From Clostridium cellulovorans 743B (GTDB taxonomy: Bacteria > Bacillota > Clostridia > Clostridiales > Clostridiaceae): DNA of 64,000 nt. The stretch spans positions 558,001 to 622,000 of the forward strand of contig NC_014393.1 of the NCBI RefSeq assembly GCF_000145275.1. Reading direction: 5' to 3'. Below the pieces are notes generated by a model that did no database searches, was not told where the DNA came from, and saw only the letters and a program-made list of their open reading frames with translations. A program made the position numbers and the translations under genes. Positions 52,528-61,529 of the stretch are shown piece after piece; position 1 is the first letter of the stretch, and the number at the start of each line of letters is the position of its first letter.

Positions 52528-53892
52528 ATGACAGATATTTATGATAATGATTATGTAAAAAAAGATTTAAAATATATATGGCATCCTTGTTCCCAAATGA
52601 AAGATTATGAAGAATTGAAGCCCATTGTCATAGAAAAAGGAGAAGGTGTCTGGTTATATGACATTCATGGTAATAAATATTTAGATTGTATATCATCATG
52701 GTGGACGAACACCTTGGGGCATAGCAATAAAAGAATTAATGAAGCTATTAAAAAGCAAATAGACAGCCTTGAACATGTGATATTTGCAAACTTCTCCAAC
52801 AAGCCTGCAATAGAACTTGCGGAAAAGCTTGTTGCCATAACGCCAGAAAAACTTAGCAAGGTATTCTTTTCAGACAACGGATCTTCTGCAGTAGAGATAG
52901 CCTTAAAAATGAGTTTTCATTATAATATGCAAAAGGGTAGAAAGAAAAAGAAACGATTTGTTGCAATAAGTGATGCTTATCATGGAGAAACCTTAGGGGC
53001 GTTGTCTGTTTGTGATCTTGATGATTTTAATACAATATATAGACCGCTGCTTTTAGATACAATAAGAGCTCAAGGACCAGATTGTTATAGATGCCAATAT
53101 AACTGTAGTAGAGAAAGCTGTGATGCACCATGCTTTGAAAATATGGAAAAGGCGATAGGAGAGAATTATCAAGAAATAAGTGCTGTGATTATTGAACCAA
53201 TGGTTCAAGGCGCTGCAGGGATGAAAATTTATTCTCCTATATATTTAAAAAAACTTCGAAATCTATGTAATGAATATGATATACATCTTATTTTAGATGA
53301 AATTGCTATGGGTTTTGGTAGAACAGGAGAGATGTTCGCTTGTAACCACGCTAGAATTAGTCCAGATTTCATGTGCCTTTCTAAGGGGATTTCTGCTGGC
53401 TATATGCCGATGTCTGTAGTTATTACTACAGATGAAGTTTATGATTGTTTTTATGGTGACTATAGTGAACGAAAAGCATTTATACATAGTCATACTTACT
53501 CAGGGAATGCAATGGCTTGTGCTATAGCTTTAGAGAGCCTAAAAATCTTTGAAGAAGATAAGATTTTAGAGAATAATAAGAAAAAAGGTCAGTTTATAAA
53601 AAATCTCACCATAAAGAAAGCAGAAACCTCACAACATGTAGGTGATGTAAGAAGTATCGGTATGATAACGGCTATTGAAATAGTTAAGGATAATATTACA
53701 AAGGAACCTTATACAGCGGATCAGAGAGTAGGATATGAAATTTATAAGATAGCGCTTAGTAAAGGGTTGCTATTAAGACCTATAGGGAATGTACTATATT
53801 TTATTCCTCCATACATTATAACTGAAGAGGAAATAGAATTTATGGTGGATACTTGTTTTGATAGTATAGATGAATATTTTTTAGATAGCTAG
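52528..53892 (+). CDS. bioA: Adenosylmethionine-8-amino-7-oxononanoate aminotransferase
   Basis: PLP enzyme converting KAPA to DAPA. 454 residues from ATG 52528, nine bases after TTGAGG; an in-frame TTG at 52513 lies in that site. Signatures: IWHPCSQMKDYE near the start, SSWWTNTLGH, SDNGSSAVEIALKM, AYHGETLGALSV, LDEIAMGFGRTG and the PLP lysine in LSKGISAGYMP. It carries a short Cys-rich insert (CYRCQYNCSRESC). Last gene of the cluster, with a strong terminator downstream. Confidence 0.96.
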   Translation: MTDIYDNDYVKKDLKYIWHPCSQMKDYEELKPIVIEKGEGVWLYDIHGNKYLDCISSWWTNTLGHSNKRINEAIKKQIDSLEHVIFANFSNKPAIELAEKLVAITPEKLSKVFFSDNGSSAVEIALKMSFHYNMQKGRKKKKRFVAISDAYHGETLGALSVCDLDDFNTIYRPLLLDTIRAQGPDCYRCQYNCSRESCDAPCFENMEKAIGENYQEISAVIIEPMVQGAAGMKIYSPIYLKKLRNLCNEYDIHLILDEIAMGFGRTGEMFACNHARISPDFMCLSKGISAGYMPMSVVITTDEVYDCFYGDYSERKAFIHSHTYSGNAMACAIALESLKIFEEDKILENNKKKGQFIKNLTIKKAETSQHVGDVRSIGMITAIEIVKDNITKEPYTADQRVGYEIYKIALSKGLLLRPIGNVLYFIPPYIITEEEIEFMVDTCFDSIDEYFLDS

Positions 53893-53907
53893 AAGTCAAG
53901 CAAAAAT

Positions 53908-53952
53908 AAGAAAGACCAACAGGATTTATAGGTAGTCCTGGTGGTCTTTCTT
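53908..53952. terminator. Strong terminator between bioA and ilvD
   Basis: 17-position arms (53908-53924 and 53936-53952, AAGAAAGACCA with TGGTCTTTCTT plus AGGA/TCCT), one internal mismatch, 11-nt loop. It is bidirectional between convergent genes. Confidence 0.9.
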
Positions 53953-54011
53953 ACTAGCAGATGTCTAGAATTTTAGCTAGTACATATGCATTAGTTCCCT
54001 GGGTATTTTTT

Positions 54012-55670
54012 TTATTTTTTTAGTTCTAGGATTGCTCCTCTATTTCCTGACGTTACTAAGGAAGCATATTTTGATAGATATCCAGAAGTGATTTTAGGTT
54101 CTCTAGGTTTCCAATTAGCTCTACGCTTTTCAAGTTCTTCATCACTTACTACAAAGTCAATTTTATTTGCCATAATATCTATTTCGATGATGTCACCGTC
54201 TTGAACTAGTGCAATATTACCTCCAACTGCAGCTTCTGGGGATACATGACCGATGGCTGCACCTCTAGTTGCCCCACTAAATCTACCATCAGTGATAAGT
54301 GCAACAGTATCTCCAAGACCACGACCAACGATAGCAGAAGTAGGATTTAACATTTCTCTCATGCCAGGGCCACCCTTTGGACCTTCATAACGAATTACAA
54401 CAACATCTCCAGGTACAATCTTTCCAGAATTAATTGCTGCCATTGCATCTTCTTCACAATCAAATACCTTTGCAGGACCTTGATGCTTCATCATTTCTGG
54501 TGATACAGCGGAACGTTTAACAACACAAGTATCTGGCGCTAGATTTCCTTTTAAAACAGCTATTCCACCAGTTGTGCTATAAGGATTTTCTACTGGTCTA
54601 ATTACTTCAGGATTTTTATTTATACATCCTTCGATATTTTCACCAACAGTCTTTCCAGTACAAGTTATCAAATCAGTGTTTAGTAAGCCTAATTTATTCA
54701 CTTCATTCATTACTGCATATATTCCACCAGCTTCGTTTAAATCTTCTATATAAGTGTGGCCAGCAGGGGCTAAGTGGCATAAATTTGGAGTTTTATCGCT
54801 AATTTCATTTGCTATAGCTACGTCTAGGTTGATACCACATTCATGTGCAATAGCTGGAAGATGAAGCATACTATTTGTGCTACAGCCTAATGCCATATCA
54901 AGAGTTAATGCATTTTTGAAAGCAGCTTCTGTCATAATATCTCTTGGTTTAATATCTTTCTTTAACAATTCCATTACTTTCATACCAGCATGCTTCGCTA
55001 GTTGGATACGTTCTGAATACACTGCTGGAATTGTACCATTACCTTTAAGCCCCATACCAAGAACTTCTGTTAAGCAATTCATGCTGTTTGCTGTGTACAT
55101 TCCTGAACAAGAACCACATGTAGGACATGCTTTATTTTCAAATTCCAATAATTTTTCTTTAGTCATTTTTCCTGCTTTGAAAGCACTGTCAGCTTCACAG
55201 ATACTACTAAAGCTAGTTTTTTCCCCATCTACTCTACCTGCAAGCATTGGACCACCACTAACAAAAATAGTTGGAATGTTTAGTCTAGCTGCAGCCATTA
55301 ATAATCCAGGTACATTTTTATCACAGTTTGGAACCATAACTAAGGCATCGAAGGAATGCGCAAGAGTCATAGCTTCTGTAGAATCTGCAATTAATTCTCT
55401 AGTAGCAAGGGAATATTTCATTCCTTTATGTCCCATAGCAAGACCATCACATACTGCAATAGCAGGGAATACTAATGGAGTTCCTCCAGCCATTGCAACA
55501 CCAAGTTTAACTGCATCAACAATTTTGTCCAGGTTCATATGGCCAGGTACGATATCATTTTTTGAACTTACTATACCGATTAATGGTTTCTCCATTTCTT
55601 CATTTGTTAATCCAAGAGCATGAAGTAATGCTCTTTTTGGTGTATCTTTAGTTAATGAATCACTATTCAT
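54012..55670 (-). CDS. ilvD: Dihydroxy-acid dehydratase
   Basis: 552 residues, IlvD/Edd family. Cluster cysteines in VPNCDKN and CPTCGSCSGMYTANSM, the AVCDGLAMGHKGM block, and GCSTNSMLHL. C-terminal TDGRFSGATRG and the GHVSPEAA block. In branched-chain amino-acid synthesis it makes 2-keto acids from dihydroxy acids with an Fe-S cluster. The other ilv genes are not here. The neighbouring FCD-type regulator is more typical of sugar-acid operons, so a sugar-acid dehydratase is a weaker alternative, but the sequence is typical of IlvD. Confidence 0.93.
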   Translation of the reverse strand: MNSDSLTKDTPKRALLHALGLTNEEMEKPLIGIVSSKNDIVPGHMNLDKIVDAVKLGVAMAGGTPLVFPAIAVCDGLAMGHKGMKYSLATRELIADSTEAMTLAHSFDALVMVPNCDKNVPGLLMAAARLNIPTIFVSGGPMLAGRVDGEKTSFSSICEADSAFKAGKMTKEKLLEFENKACPTCGSCSGMYTANSMNCLTEVLGMGLKGNGTIPAVYSERIQLAKHAGMKVMELLKKDIKPRDIMTEAAFKNALTLDMALGCSTNSMLHLPAIAHECGINLDVAIANEISDKTPNLCHLAPAGHTYIEDLNEAGGIYAVMNEVNKLGLLNTDLITCTGKTVGENIEGCINKNPEVIRPVENPYSTTGGIAVLKGNLAPDTCVVKRSAVSPEMMKHQGPAKVFDCEEDAMAAINSGKIVPGDVVVIRYEGPKGGPGMREMLNPTSAIVGRGLGDTVALITDGRFSGATRGAAIGHVSPEAAVGGNIALVQDGDIIEIDIMANKIDFVVSDEELEKRRANWKPREPKITSGYLSKYASLVTSGNRGAILELKK

Positions 55671-55721
55671 GATAAAACCCTCCCTATCTCTTATTGTATG
55701 GTAACATTATATAGTGTATGA

Positions 55722-55749
55722 TGTCTAATGTCAATGGAGAAGTTAGACA
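55722..55749. promoter_or_regulatory. Operator-like inverted repeat upstream of ilvD
   Basis: Half-sites TGTCTAA (55722-55728) and TTAGACA (55743-55749), about 55-80 bp upstream of the ilvD start. They closely match the half-sites upstream of the GntR/FCD gene. Confidence 0.55.
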
Positions 55750-55884
55750 ACTTGAACTGTATAAAGAGAAAATATTTAAGGCTCTTTGTATGCAAATAGT
55801 TATTTATATTTGAATATATAAGTTCAAATAATATTTACATAGCTTGATAAACTTAATTGAAAGTTCTAATTTTAATTTATATAA

Positions 55885-56571
55885 CTAATCTTTAGTTATT
55901 CCAAAGCCACGCATAGCATGAATAATATGTAACTTCATAGCTGTTTTAGCTCCTTCTGCATCTCGCTTTGATAAAAATTCCATAATCATTCGGTGATCGT
56001 TTAAGGTGTTTTGCACCATTTCTTCATTTTGGTCAGATAAGGTAACACCTTTATCAATAGCTCGATAAAGAATTGGCATTAGTCTATTCATAAATTCATT
56101 ATGAGTTGCTTTGGCAATAGCTTTATGAAAGGCTAGTTCAACTTCTGTTCTATGTTCTTTTTTTAATATAAGTTCTTCTTCTAATCTTCCATAATATAAA
56201 ATCCGTTCAAGTTCTTTATCTGTAGCTCTTTTTGCTGCATAATACGCAGATTCAGGTTCAAAGATAAGTCGCATTTCATATAAGTCTTTTATATCTACCT
56301 TTAAGGATGATATTTCATCTAAGTTAAATCCTTCAGATAACCCTTGATTATTTTTTACATAAGTACCTTTTCCACGATGGATTTCTAGTACGTTATGTGT
56401 AACTAAAATACGAATAGCTTCTCTCAAAGTTGTACGGCTTATATGCAAGCTTGAAGATAGTTCATTTTCATTTGGTAGTTTATCTCCAATTTTATATTTT
56501 TTATCTATAGTAATCATTGAAACAATGTCATCAGCAACGTTTTCTGCTAGGCTCTTATCTTTTTTTATCAT
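55885..56571 (-). CDS. GntR/FadR-family (FCD) regulator
   Basis: 228 residues from ATG 56571, eight bases after GGAGG; the TTG five codons earlier overlaps that site. Winged helix (about 10-75, KLPNENELSSSLHISRTTLREAIRIL region), then an FCD helical ligand-binding domain (about 95-222) with metal-binding His in AFHKAIAKATHN and DHRMIMEFL. Its own upstream palindrome at 56615 and the repeat before ilvD suggest it regulates both. Ligand unknown; 2-keto or sugar acids are common for the family. Confidence 0.9.
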   Translation of the reverse strand: MIKKDKSLAENVADDIVSMITIDKKYKIGDKLPNENELSSSLHISRTTLREAIRILVTHNVLEIHRGKGTYVKNNQGLSEGFNLDEISSLKVDIKDLYEMRLIFEPESAYYAAKRATDKELERILYYGRLEEELILKKEHRTEVELAFHKAIAKATHNEFMNRLMPILYRAIDKGVTLSDQNEEMVQNTLNDHRMIMEFLSKRDAEGAKTAMKLHIIHAMRGFGITKD

Positions 56572-56614
56572 CGAGCAATCCTCCAAATAAGAAATTTATG
56601 TTTATTATATTCTA

Positions 56615-56645
56615 TCAGACATCATTTTTCAATAATGATGTCTGA
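56615..56645. promoter_or_regulatory. Operator-like palindrome upstream of the GntR/FCD gene
   Basis: Perfect 12-bp arms TCAGACATCATT (56615-56626) and AATGATGTCTGA (56634-56645), 7-bp spacer, about 45 bp upstream of the start codon. It contains TGTCTGA, near-identical to the half-site upstream of ilvD. Confidence 0.65.
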
Positions 56646-56760
56646 CAACGCTGGTACTAATGATTATAAGAAAGCCAATTTCAGCTTATCAAAAAGTTTA
56701 AGATCTGAATATAAAGATAGTGAATTATATATAAATCTGATAAACAATCTTTATAATTTA

Positions 56761-57914
56761 ACCCGTTGTGCTAGTTAAATACGCTGGCAATACTTACAAA
56801 TAGAAAAACTCCAGCATATTTGCTAACCTATCATTAAAAAACACCACTAATCTAATGATAGGAGGCTAACCTATATGCCAGAGTTTAATAAAGATTCTAC
56901 CATAACAATAAATGACTTAAAAGATTTTATTGTTGTCACTTATGTTATAATTGATGACTTTTACCAAAAAGTAACTCCAACATTTATTAAAAATCGTCGT
57001 AACATCGCTAAATCAGTAATGACTGATAGCGAAATAATTACGATTTCTTTAGTAGGTGAACTCTTAACCATTGACTCTGAAAAAGCATGGTTTGGATTTT
57101 GCTCTAAAAACCTACGAGACTTATTTCCCAACTTTTGTAGTAGGCCGAGGTTTCATAGAGTTAGAAAGTCATTATTTCGAGTCATTGATGAAATTCGTAA
57201 AGAGTTAACGAAATTTCTTAACTATCAATATGACCGAATGAGAATTGCAGATAGTATGCCAATTCCTGTGTGTAAGTTTGGGAGAGCTCATTTCCATAAA
57301 GCTTTTAAGCCGGAGGCTGCCTACGGGCGATGCGCTTCGAAAAAAGAAACATATTATGGATTCAAATTACATGCTTTAGTAGCCCTCGATGGCTATATCA
57401 CAGATTTTACTGTAACAGCAGCAAATATTGATGACAGAGATGTCGTCTGGGAACTCACAGCTAATTCAGAGATTGATATACTAATAGGTGATAAAGGATA
57501 TATAGGTCAAAAAGTTGCTTCGCAATTAAAAGAAACAAGGTACATTCGTCTTTTAACAATAAATCGTAACAATAGTAAAACTAAACTTTTAAAACCTTTT
57601 AGGCAGTTGATATTCAAGGCTCGTCGTAGAGTAGAAACTACTTTTTCTCAGCTCTCCGAGCAATTAAATATGCAGAGGGTTCTTACAAAATCAACTTGGG
57701 GATTTGCCACAAGAATATCAAATAAAATATTAGCTCATAATCTTTGCTATTTTATAAATAAATTTTTAATATAGGTATAGAAATATCAAAGATTAAAGAA
57801 TTAGTATTCGGATAATAATTTCCAAAAACAGTATATGAGACAATAGGATAGGACTGCCTAAAATCATGGTATAAATATCCTTTTAATGAAAACTTATCTG
57901 CTAGCACAACAGGT
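56761..57914 (+). mobile_element. Complete IS982-family insertion sequence
   Basis: 1154 bp. Ends are ACCCGTTGTGCTAG (left) and, reading inward from the right, ACCTGTTGTGCTAG: 13 of 14 bases identical, with the ACC start usual for IS982. A 7-bp direct repeat TAATTTA flanks it (56754-56760 and 57915-57921). One intact transposase gene lies inside. It is placed between the GntR/FCD gene and the DUF4405 gene, breaking no visible ORF. Confidence 0.95.
56875..57774 (+). CDS. IS982-family transposase
   Basis: 299 residues, full length. N-terminal helical domain, then a DDE domain with D in RIADSMPIPVC, D in ILIGDKGYIG and E in RRVETTFSQL. KFGRAHFHKAF and ETYYGFKLHAL are family blocks. No frameshift or stop. 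The gene occupies most of the element, and its stop lies about 140 bp before the right end. Confidence 0.94.
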   Translation: MPEFNKDSTITINDLKDFIVVTYVIIDDFYQKVTPTFIKNRRNIAKSVMTDSEIITISLVGELLTIDSEKAWFGFCSKNLRDLFPNFCSRPRFHRVRKSLFRVIDEIRKELTKFLNYQYDRMRIADSMPIPVCKFGRAHFHKAFKPEAAYGRCASKKETYYGFKLHALVALDGYITDFTVTAANIDDRDVVWELTANSEIDILIGDKGYIGQKVASQLKETRYIRLLTINRNNSKTKLLKPFRQLIFKARRRVETTFSQLSEQLNMQRVLTKSTWGFATRISNKILAHNLCYFINKFLI

Positions 57915-58023
57915 TAATTTATATTTATTTCTTAATATGTCTATAGAGTTTTGATGAAGTTTCAATATTGGAATTTATATAAATAAATTTAAGCTTTTTT
58001 TAATGTAAGTTACCTATACTTCA

Positions 58024-58060
58024 TTGTAAGGTCAAGAGATAAATAAATCTTACAAGGAGG
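58024..58060 (+). promoter_or_regulatory. Hairpin abutting a ribosome site
   Basis: TTGTAAG (58024-58030) and CTTACAA (58049-58055) form a 7-bp stem whose 3' arm overlaps the first two bases of the AAGGAGG ribosome site (58054-58060) of the DUF4405 gene. A translational effect is possible but modest. Confidence 0.4.
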
Positions 58061-58068
58061 TAGTATAT

Positions 58069-59274
58069 ATGAAAAAAATTAATTATCTGAAGTTTATTCT
58101 AAGTACTGTCATGGTCATTATTTTTACTCTATTATTTAATAAAATGATTCTTGGAATGACTTTTCATGAAGTTGCTGGATTGATAGTTGGAGTGTTGGTG
58201 TTAGTTCATTGTGGATTAAATTGGAGATGGATAAAGGCAGTAACCTTAAAGGTATTTAGTAACGAAACTACTATAAAGACGAAGATTACGTACATTACTG
58301 ATTTATTACTTCTTATATGTGTTGGCGTAATAATTGTAACTGGAATATTTATTTCCAAGGTTGTATTTTCAGGTTTAGGCTTAGGTGGCGGACGCGCTTT
58401 ACAAGGAATTCATATTACTGCAGCATACTTTGCGTTAATGCTTATTGGAGTTCATCTTGGACTTCATTGGAATTGGGTAATGAATGTGTTTAAGAAAGCA
58501 TTCAGGATTCCAGAGAAGAAAGTATTGGTTTATGTATCAAGAGTAGTTGTAGCTGTAGTTTTTGTTTTTGGTGTTTATAGTACTTATTCAGTAGGATTTT
58601 TATCAAAAATATCTTTTGCTAATACTGAAGGTAGAGGAAATGGTCAATTCGGTCCAGGAAGTAGGAGCGAAGGAAGAAAAAGTGAACGTGAAGAATTTGC
58701 TCCAGGACAAATGCCTGGTGGAGAAAGGAAAGAATATAACTCAAGGGAAGTTCCACAAGGTGGAAATCAAGGTTTGGATCAAAGTCAAATACCGCAAACT
58801 GAAGATGGAAGCTTGGAGGGATTCAACCAAGGAAATGCTATTGATGGATATGAGAATGGATCAAGTAGTAATAGTGAAATCCAAGAAGAATCCTCTGGTA
58901 TAGCTATTCAAAAACTAAGCGCTCAAACAAAAAGTAGCGAAGATACTCAAATACAAGGTAGAAACAAGGGAGGAACACAAAGATCTAATGGTGGGCAATC
59001 AGAAAATAATAGTGGAGAACAAGGAAGTGATAATGGGCAAGAAGGATTTCCACCAAATGGTATGAATGGAGAATTCAAAGGAAATTTTCCAGGTGGAAAT
59101 AGAGGAAATATGGGAAGTACTAGTGTTTTAGGTGTTATTTTTTCTTACCTAGGTGTTATTTCTATGTTTGCTATAGCAACTTATTATATTGAAAAGTTAG
59201 TAAGATTAAGAAAGAAAAAAATGTTATTACTTCCTGCAACAACTTTGGCATTAGAGGAAAGTAGTAAAAATTAA
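58069..59274 (+). CDS. DUF4405 membrane protein with long low-complexity linker
   Basis: 401 residues. Helices at about 8-25, 30-48 and 71-94 carry His residues (FHEVAGLIVGVLVLVHCGLNWRW), and another at about 108-134 has HITAAYFALMLIGVHLGLHWNW. This is a cytochrome b-like, DUF4405 arrangement that could hold haem. A fifth helix (about 147-172) is followed by ~170 residues of Gly/Asn/Gln/Ser/Glu-rich low-complexity sequence, and a final helix at about 352-375. The core resembles membrane haem proteins; the linker is unusual and may lie outside the cell. Function unknown. Confidence 0.78.
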   Translation: MKKINYLKFILSTVMVIIFTLLFNKMILGMTFHEVAGLIVGVLVLVHCGLNWRWIKAVTLKVFSNETTIKTKITYITDLLLLICVGVIIVTGIFISKVVFSGLGLGGGRALQGIHITAAYFALMLIGVHLGLHWNWVMNVFKKAFRIPEKKVLVYVSRVVVAVVFVFGVYSTYSVGFLSKISFANTEGRGNGQFGPGSRSEGRKSEREEFAPGQMPGGERKEYNSREVPQGGNQGLDQSQIPQTEDGSLEGFNQGNAIDGYENGSSSNSEIQEESSGIAIQKLSAQTKSSEDTQIQGRNKGGTQRSNGGQSENNSGEQGSDNGQEGFPPNGMNGEFKGNFPGGNRGNMGSTSVLGVIFSYLGVISMFAIATYYIEKLVRLRKKKMLLLPATTLALEESSKN

Positions 59275-59285
59275 ATAAAGTTAAG

Positions 59286-59378
59286 AAACAGAGATTTGAA
59301 TTAACATTTTCTTATGCATAGACAGCTGATAATGCTGTTTATTATATAGGGAAGTAAAAGAAATCTCTGTTTTTATTT
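59286..59378 (+). terminator. Terminator after the DUF4405 gene
   Basis: Arms AAACAGAGATTT (59286-59297) and AAATCTCTGTTT (59361-59372), with an inner ACAGC/GCTGT stem and a T-rich tail. Confidence 0.7.
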
Positions 59379-59580
59379 TGAAGTATTAAGCAATGGCTTA
59401 TATAACAAACAAAAGTTTAAAGAAATTTTCAAGGTGAGTTCCATAATTTGTAGAATGTAATTAGATAGCGAAAAGTTTAAGCTAAAAATAAGAAAATTTT
59501 AATAGAGAATTAATCTTGTCAATAGATAATAGAAGCAAGTAATAAATATAATTATTTTTGATGGTGAAAGGAAATGTGCT

Positions 59581-60765
59581 ATGAAAATATTAATTACTAC
59601 AGATGCTTACCATCCGATGACAAATGGAGTTGTAATCTCTATTGATATTCTATACAAGCAGCTAAAAAAGTTAGGTTATGATGTGAAGATATTGTCTTTA
59701 TCAGCTGATGGAAGGGAACGCATAGTAGGTGATATTTTCTATTTTAGTTCTTATAACGTAAATATTTATCCTAATGCAAAAGTTATTAAGCCAACAAAAA
59801 ATAAAATTATAAGAGAAATTATTAAATGGTCACCTGATATTATACACTCTCAAAGTGAATTTTCAACAATGATTATAGCAAAATACATAAAGAGAAAACT
59901 TGGAATTCCTCAAGTGCATACTTACCATACTATGTATGAAGAGTATTTACATTATTTTTTAGGTGGGAAGATATTAGGAAAGAAGGCTCTTTCTAAAATT
60001 ATAAGAGTGCTTTTAAATACTTTTGATACAGTGGTTGCTCCTACAGAAAAGGTTCAAGAGAGTTTAAAAAATTATAAAGTAGCTACTAATATAGAAATAA
60101 TACCTACAGGAATTAACCTTAAGAGATTTCAAAGTTCTTTATCTAGGAATGAAAGGGATGAGATTTTAAGTAACTATAATTTAAAGCTTACAGATAACGT
60201 AATAATTTATGTAGGAAGAATTGCAGAAGAGAAGAATATAGAAGAAATTATTTCTTTTTATAATAAAGGAATCTCACATTTGAAAAATACTAAGTTATTG
60301 ATAGTTGGTGGAGGTCCTTATCTTTCAAAGCTACAAGACTTGGTTAGAGAATACGAAATAGAAGAGTATGTTAAATTTACTGGTATGATTCCTAGTGAAG
60401 AAATACACAAATATTATAAGTTAGGGGATGTATTTGTCACAGCCTCTACAAGTGAAACACAAGGAATAACCTATATAGAAGCTCTTGCTAGTGGAGTGCC
60501 AGTATTATGTAGATGGGATATGTGTATAAAAGATTTAGTTATAGATGAAAAAACAGGTTTTACTTACAAGAATGAGGACGAGTTTACAAATAAACTAACT
60601 AAGCTTATTCAGGATGAAGAGATTAAGAAAGAAATGGCACTAGAGATTAAGTATAAGGTACAAGATTATTCAGATATAGTTTTTGGTGAAAGAATTTCAA
60701 ATCTATATGAAGAATTAGTGGAAGCTAAAAAGGATTATTATTTAACCAAATTAATACATAACTAA
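59581..60765 (+). CDS. GT4-family glycosyltransferase
   Basis: 394 residues, GT-B fold. N-terminal TDAYHPMTNGVVISI, HTYHTMYEEY, the hinge PTGINLKRF, IIYVGRIAEEKNIE, LLIVGGGPYL, and the donor-site E-x7-E in ETQGITYIEALASG. The N-terminal block resembles diacylglycerol glucosyltransferases of Gram-positives, so a membrane-glycolipid role is a reasonable guess; other GT4 acceptors are possible. Membrane association is common without TM helices. Stand-alone gene with ribosome site AAAGGAA. Confidence 0.88.
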   Translation: MKILITTDAYHPMTNGVVISIDILYKQLKKLGYDVKILSLSADGRERIVGDIFYFSSYNVNIYPNAKVIKPTKNKIIREIIKWSPDIIHSQSEFSTMIIAKYIKRKLGIPQVHTYHTMYEEYLHYFLGGKILGKKALSKIIRVLLNTFDTVVAPTEKVQESLKNYKVATNIEIIPTGINLKRFQSSLSRNERDEILSNYNLKLTDNVIIYVGRIAEEKNIEEIISFYNKGISHLKNTKLLIVGGGPYLSKLQDLVREYEIEEYVKFTGMIPSEEIHKYYKLGDVFVTASTSETQGITYIEALASGVPVLCRWDMCIKDLVIDEKTGFTYKNEDEFTNKLTKLIQDEEIKKEMALEIKYKVQDYSDIVFGERISNLYEELVEAKKDYYLTKLIHN

Positions 60766-60960
60766 CTATATAATATTGAGTATATATTGCAATAAAGATT
60801 CTTCATAAAGTGTGATGATTTTTAATAGTTATTTAGAAGCTTGATGTAATTTTAATGATGTAACTTAATATGTAAAAATGGTAGACATTAGCAAGTTTTT
60901 CTGTTACAAAATTACCAAAGAACCTATATCTATACAAGTTGGGAAAAATAGATTTATAAT

Positions 60961-60994
60961 ATAATTGCATTGTATATATGATGCAATTATTTTT
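60961..60994 (+). terminator. Terminator-like hairpin before the small exported-protein gene
   Basis: Arms ATAATTGCAT (60961-60970) and ATGCAATTAT (60981-60990), then TTTTG. An ATG inside it (60978) is therefore not taken as the start of the next gene. Confidence 0.65.
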
Positions 60995-61022
60995 GTTTAA
61001 GGCAAAAACATGGGGTGGCATT

Positions 61023-61493
61023 GTGAAAAAATTTACGTTAATTACTATTTTACTTATTTTTGATTTGGGATTATTAGGGTTTACAGGGGATAAAAAAGTT
61101 GAATATAAAGAATTTTACTCTCAAGTGATTGGATTTGATAAAGAGGATGAGAAATATAAAACTATTGAGCAGGATGCAATTCTCATGATGAATAATGAAG
61201 AATTTCAAAAGTTTATGGATGAATATTTTGTACCAAGAGAGATTCCAGTAGGAGCGCATGATGAAGACAAGGCAGTTATATATTTACAAATTCCATTTAA
61301 GACATCAAGGGTAATGTATTACAGCGTGGATATTATTACTGTAAAAAATCATACAATAACAGTAAATTTAAAGCAAGACTCAGTTGCAGAGGTAGATGGT
61401 AGTAGTAAAATTGATACATGGAATTGGGTTATGCTTATTCAAGTGGATAAAAATGATCTAAAAGAAGATATGAACATTGTTGTAAAAAAATAA
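61023..61493 (+). CDS. Small exported or membrane-anchored protein, unknown
   Basis: 156 residues from GTG 61023, after GGGGTGG. Upstream in-frame ATG codons at 60978 and 60981 fall in a hairpin and would disrupt the signal sequence. N-terminal signal-like segment (VKKFTLITILLIFDLGLLGF). The mature part is acidic with beta-like stretches, including YSVDIITVKNHTITVNLK. No family recognised. It is followed after 36 bp by the cyclase-family gene in the same direction. Confidence 0.65.
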   Translation: MKKFTLITILLIFDLGLLGFTGDKKVEYKEFYSQVIGFDKEDEKYKTIEQDAILMMNNEEFQKFMDEYFVPREIPVGAHDEDKAVIYLQIPFKTSRVMYYSVDIITVKNHTITVNLKQDSVAEVDGSSKIDTWNWVMLIQVDKNDLKEDMNIVVKK

Positions 61494-61529
61494 AGTGGGA
61501 TAACTAGATATTTAAAGGAGTGTTTAAAA

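Noticed and set aside
60978..61022. Upstream ATG as start of the small exported protein
   Set aside because: It lies in the loop and arm of a terminator-like hairpin, without a ribosome site, and would spoil the signal sequence.
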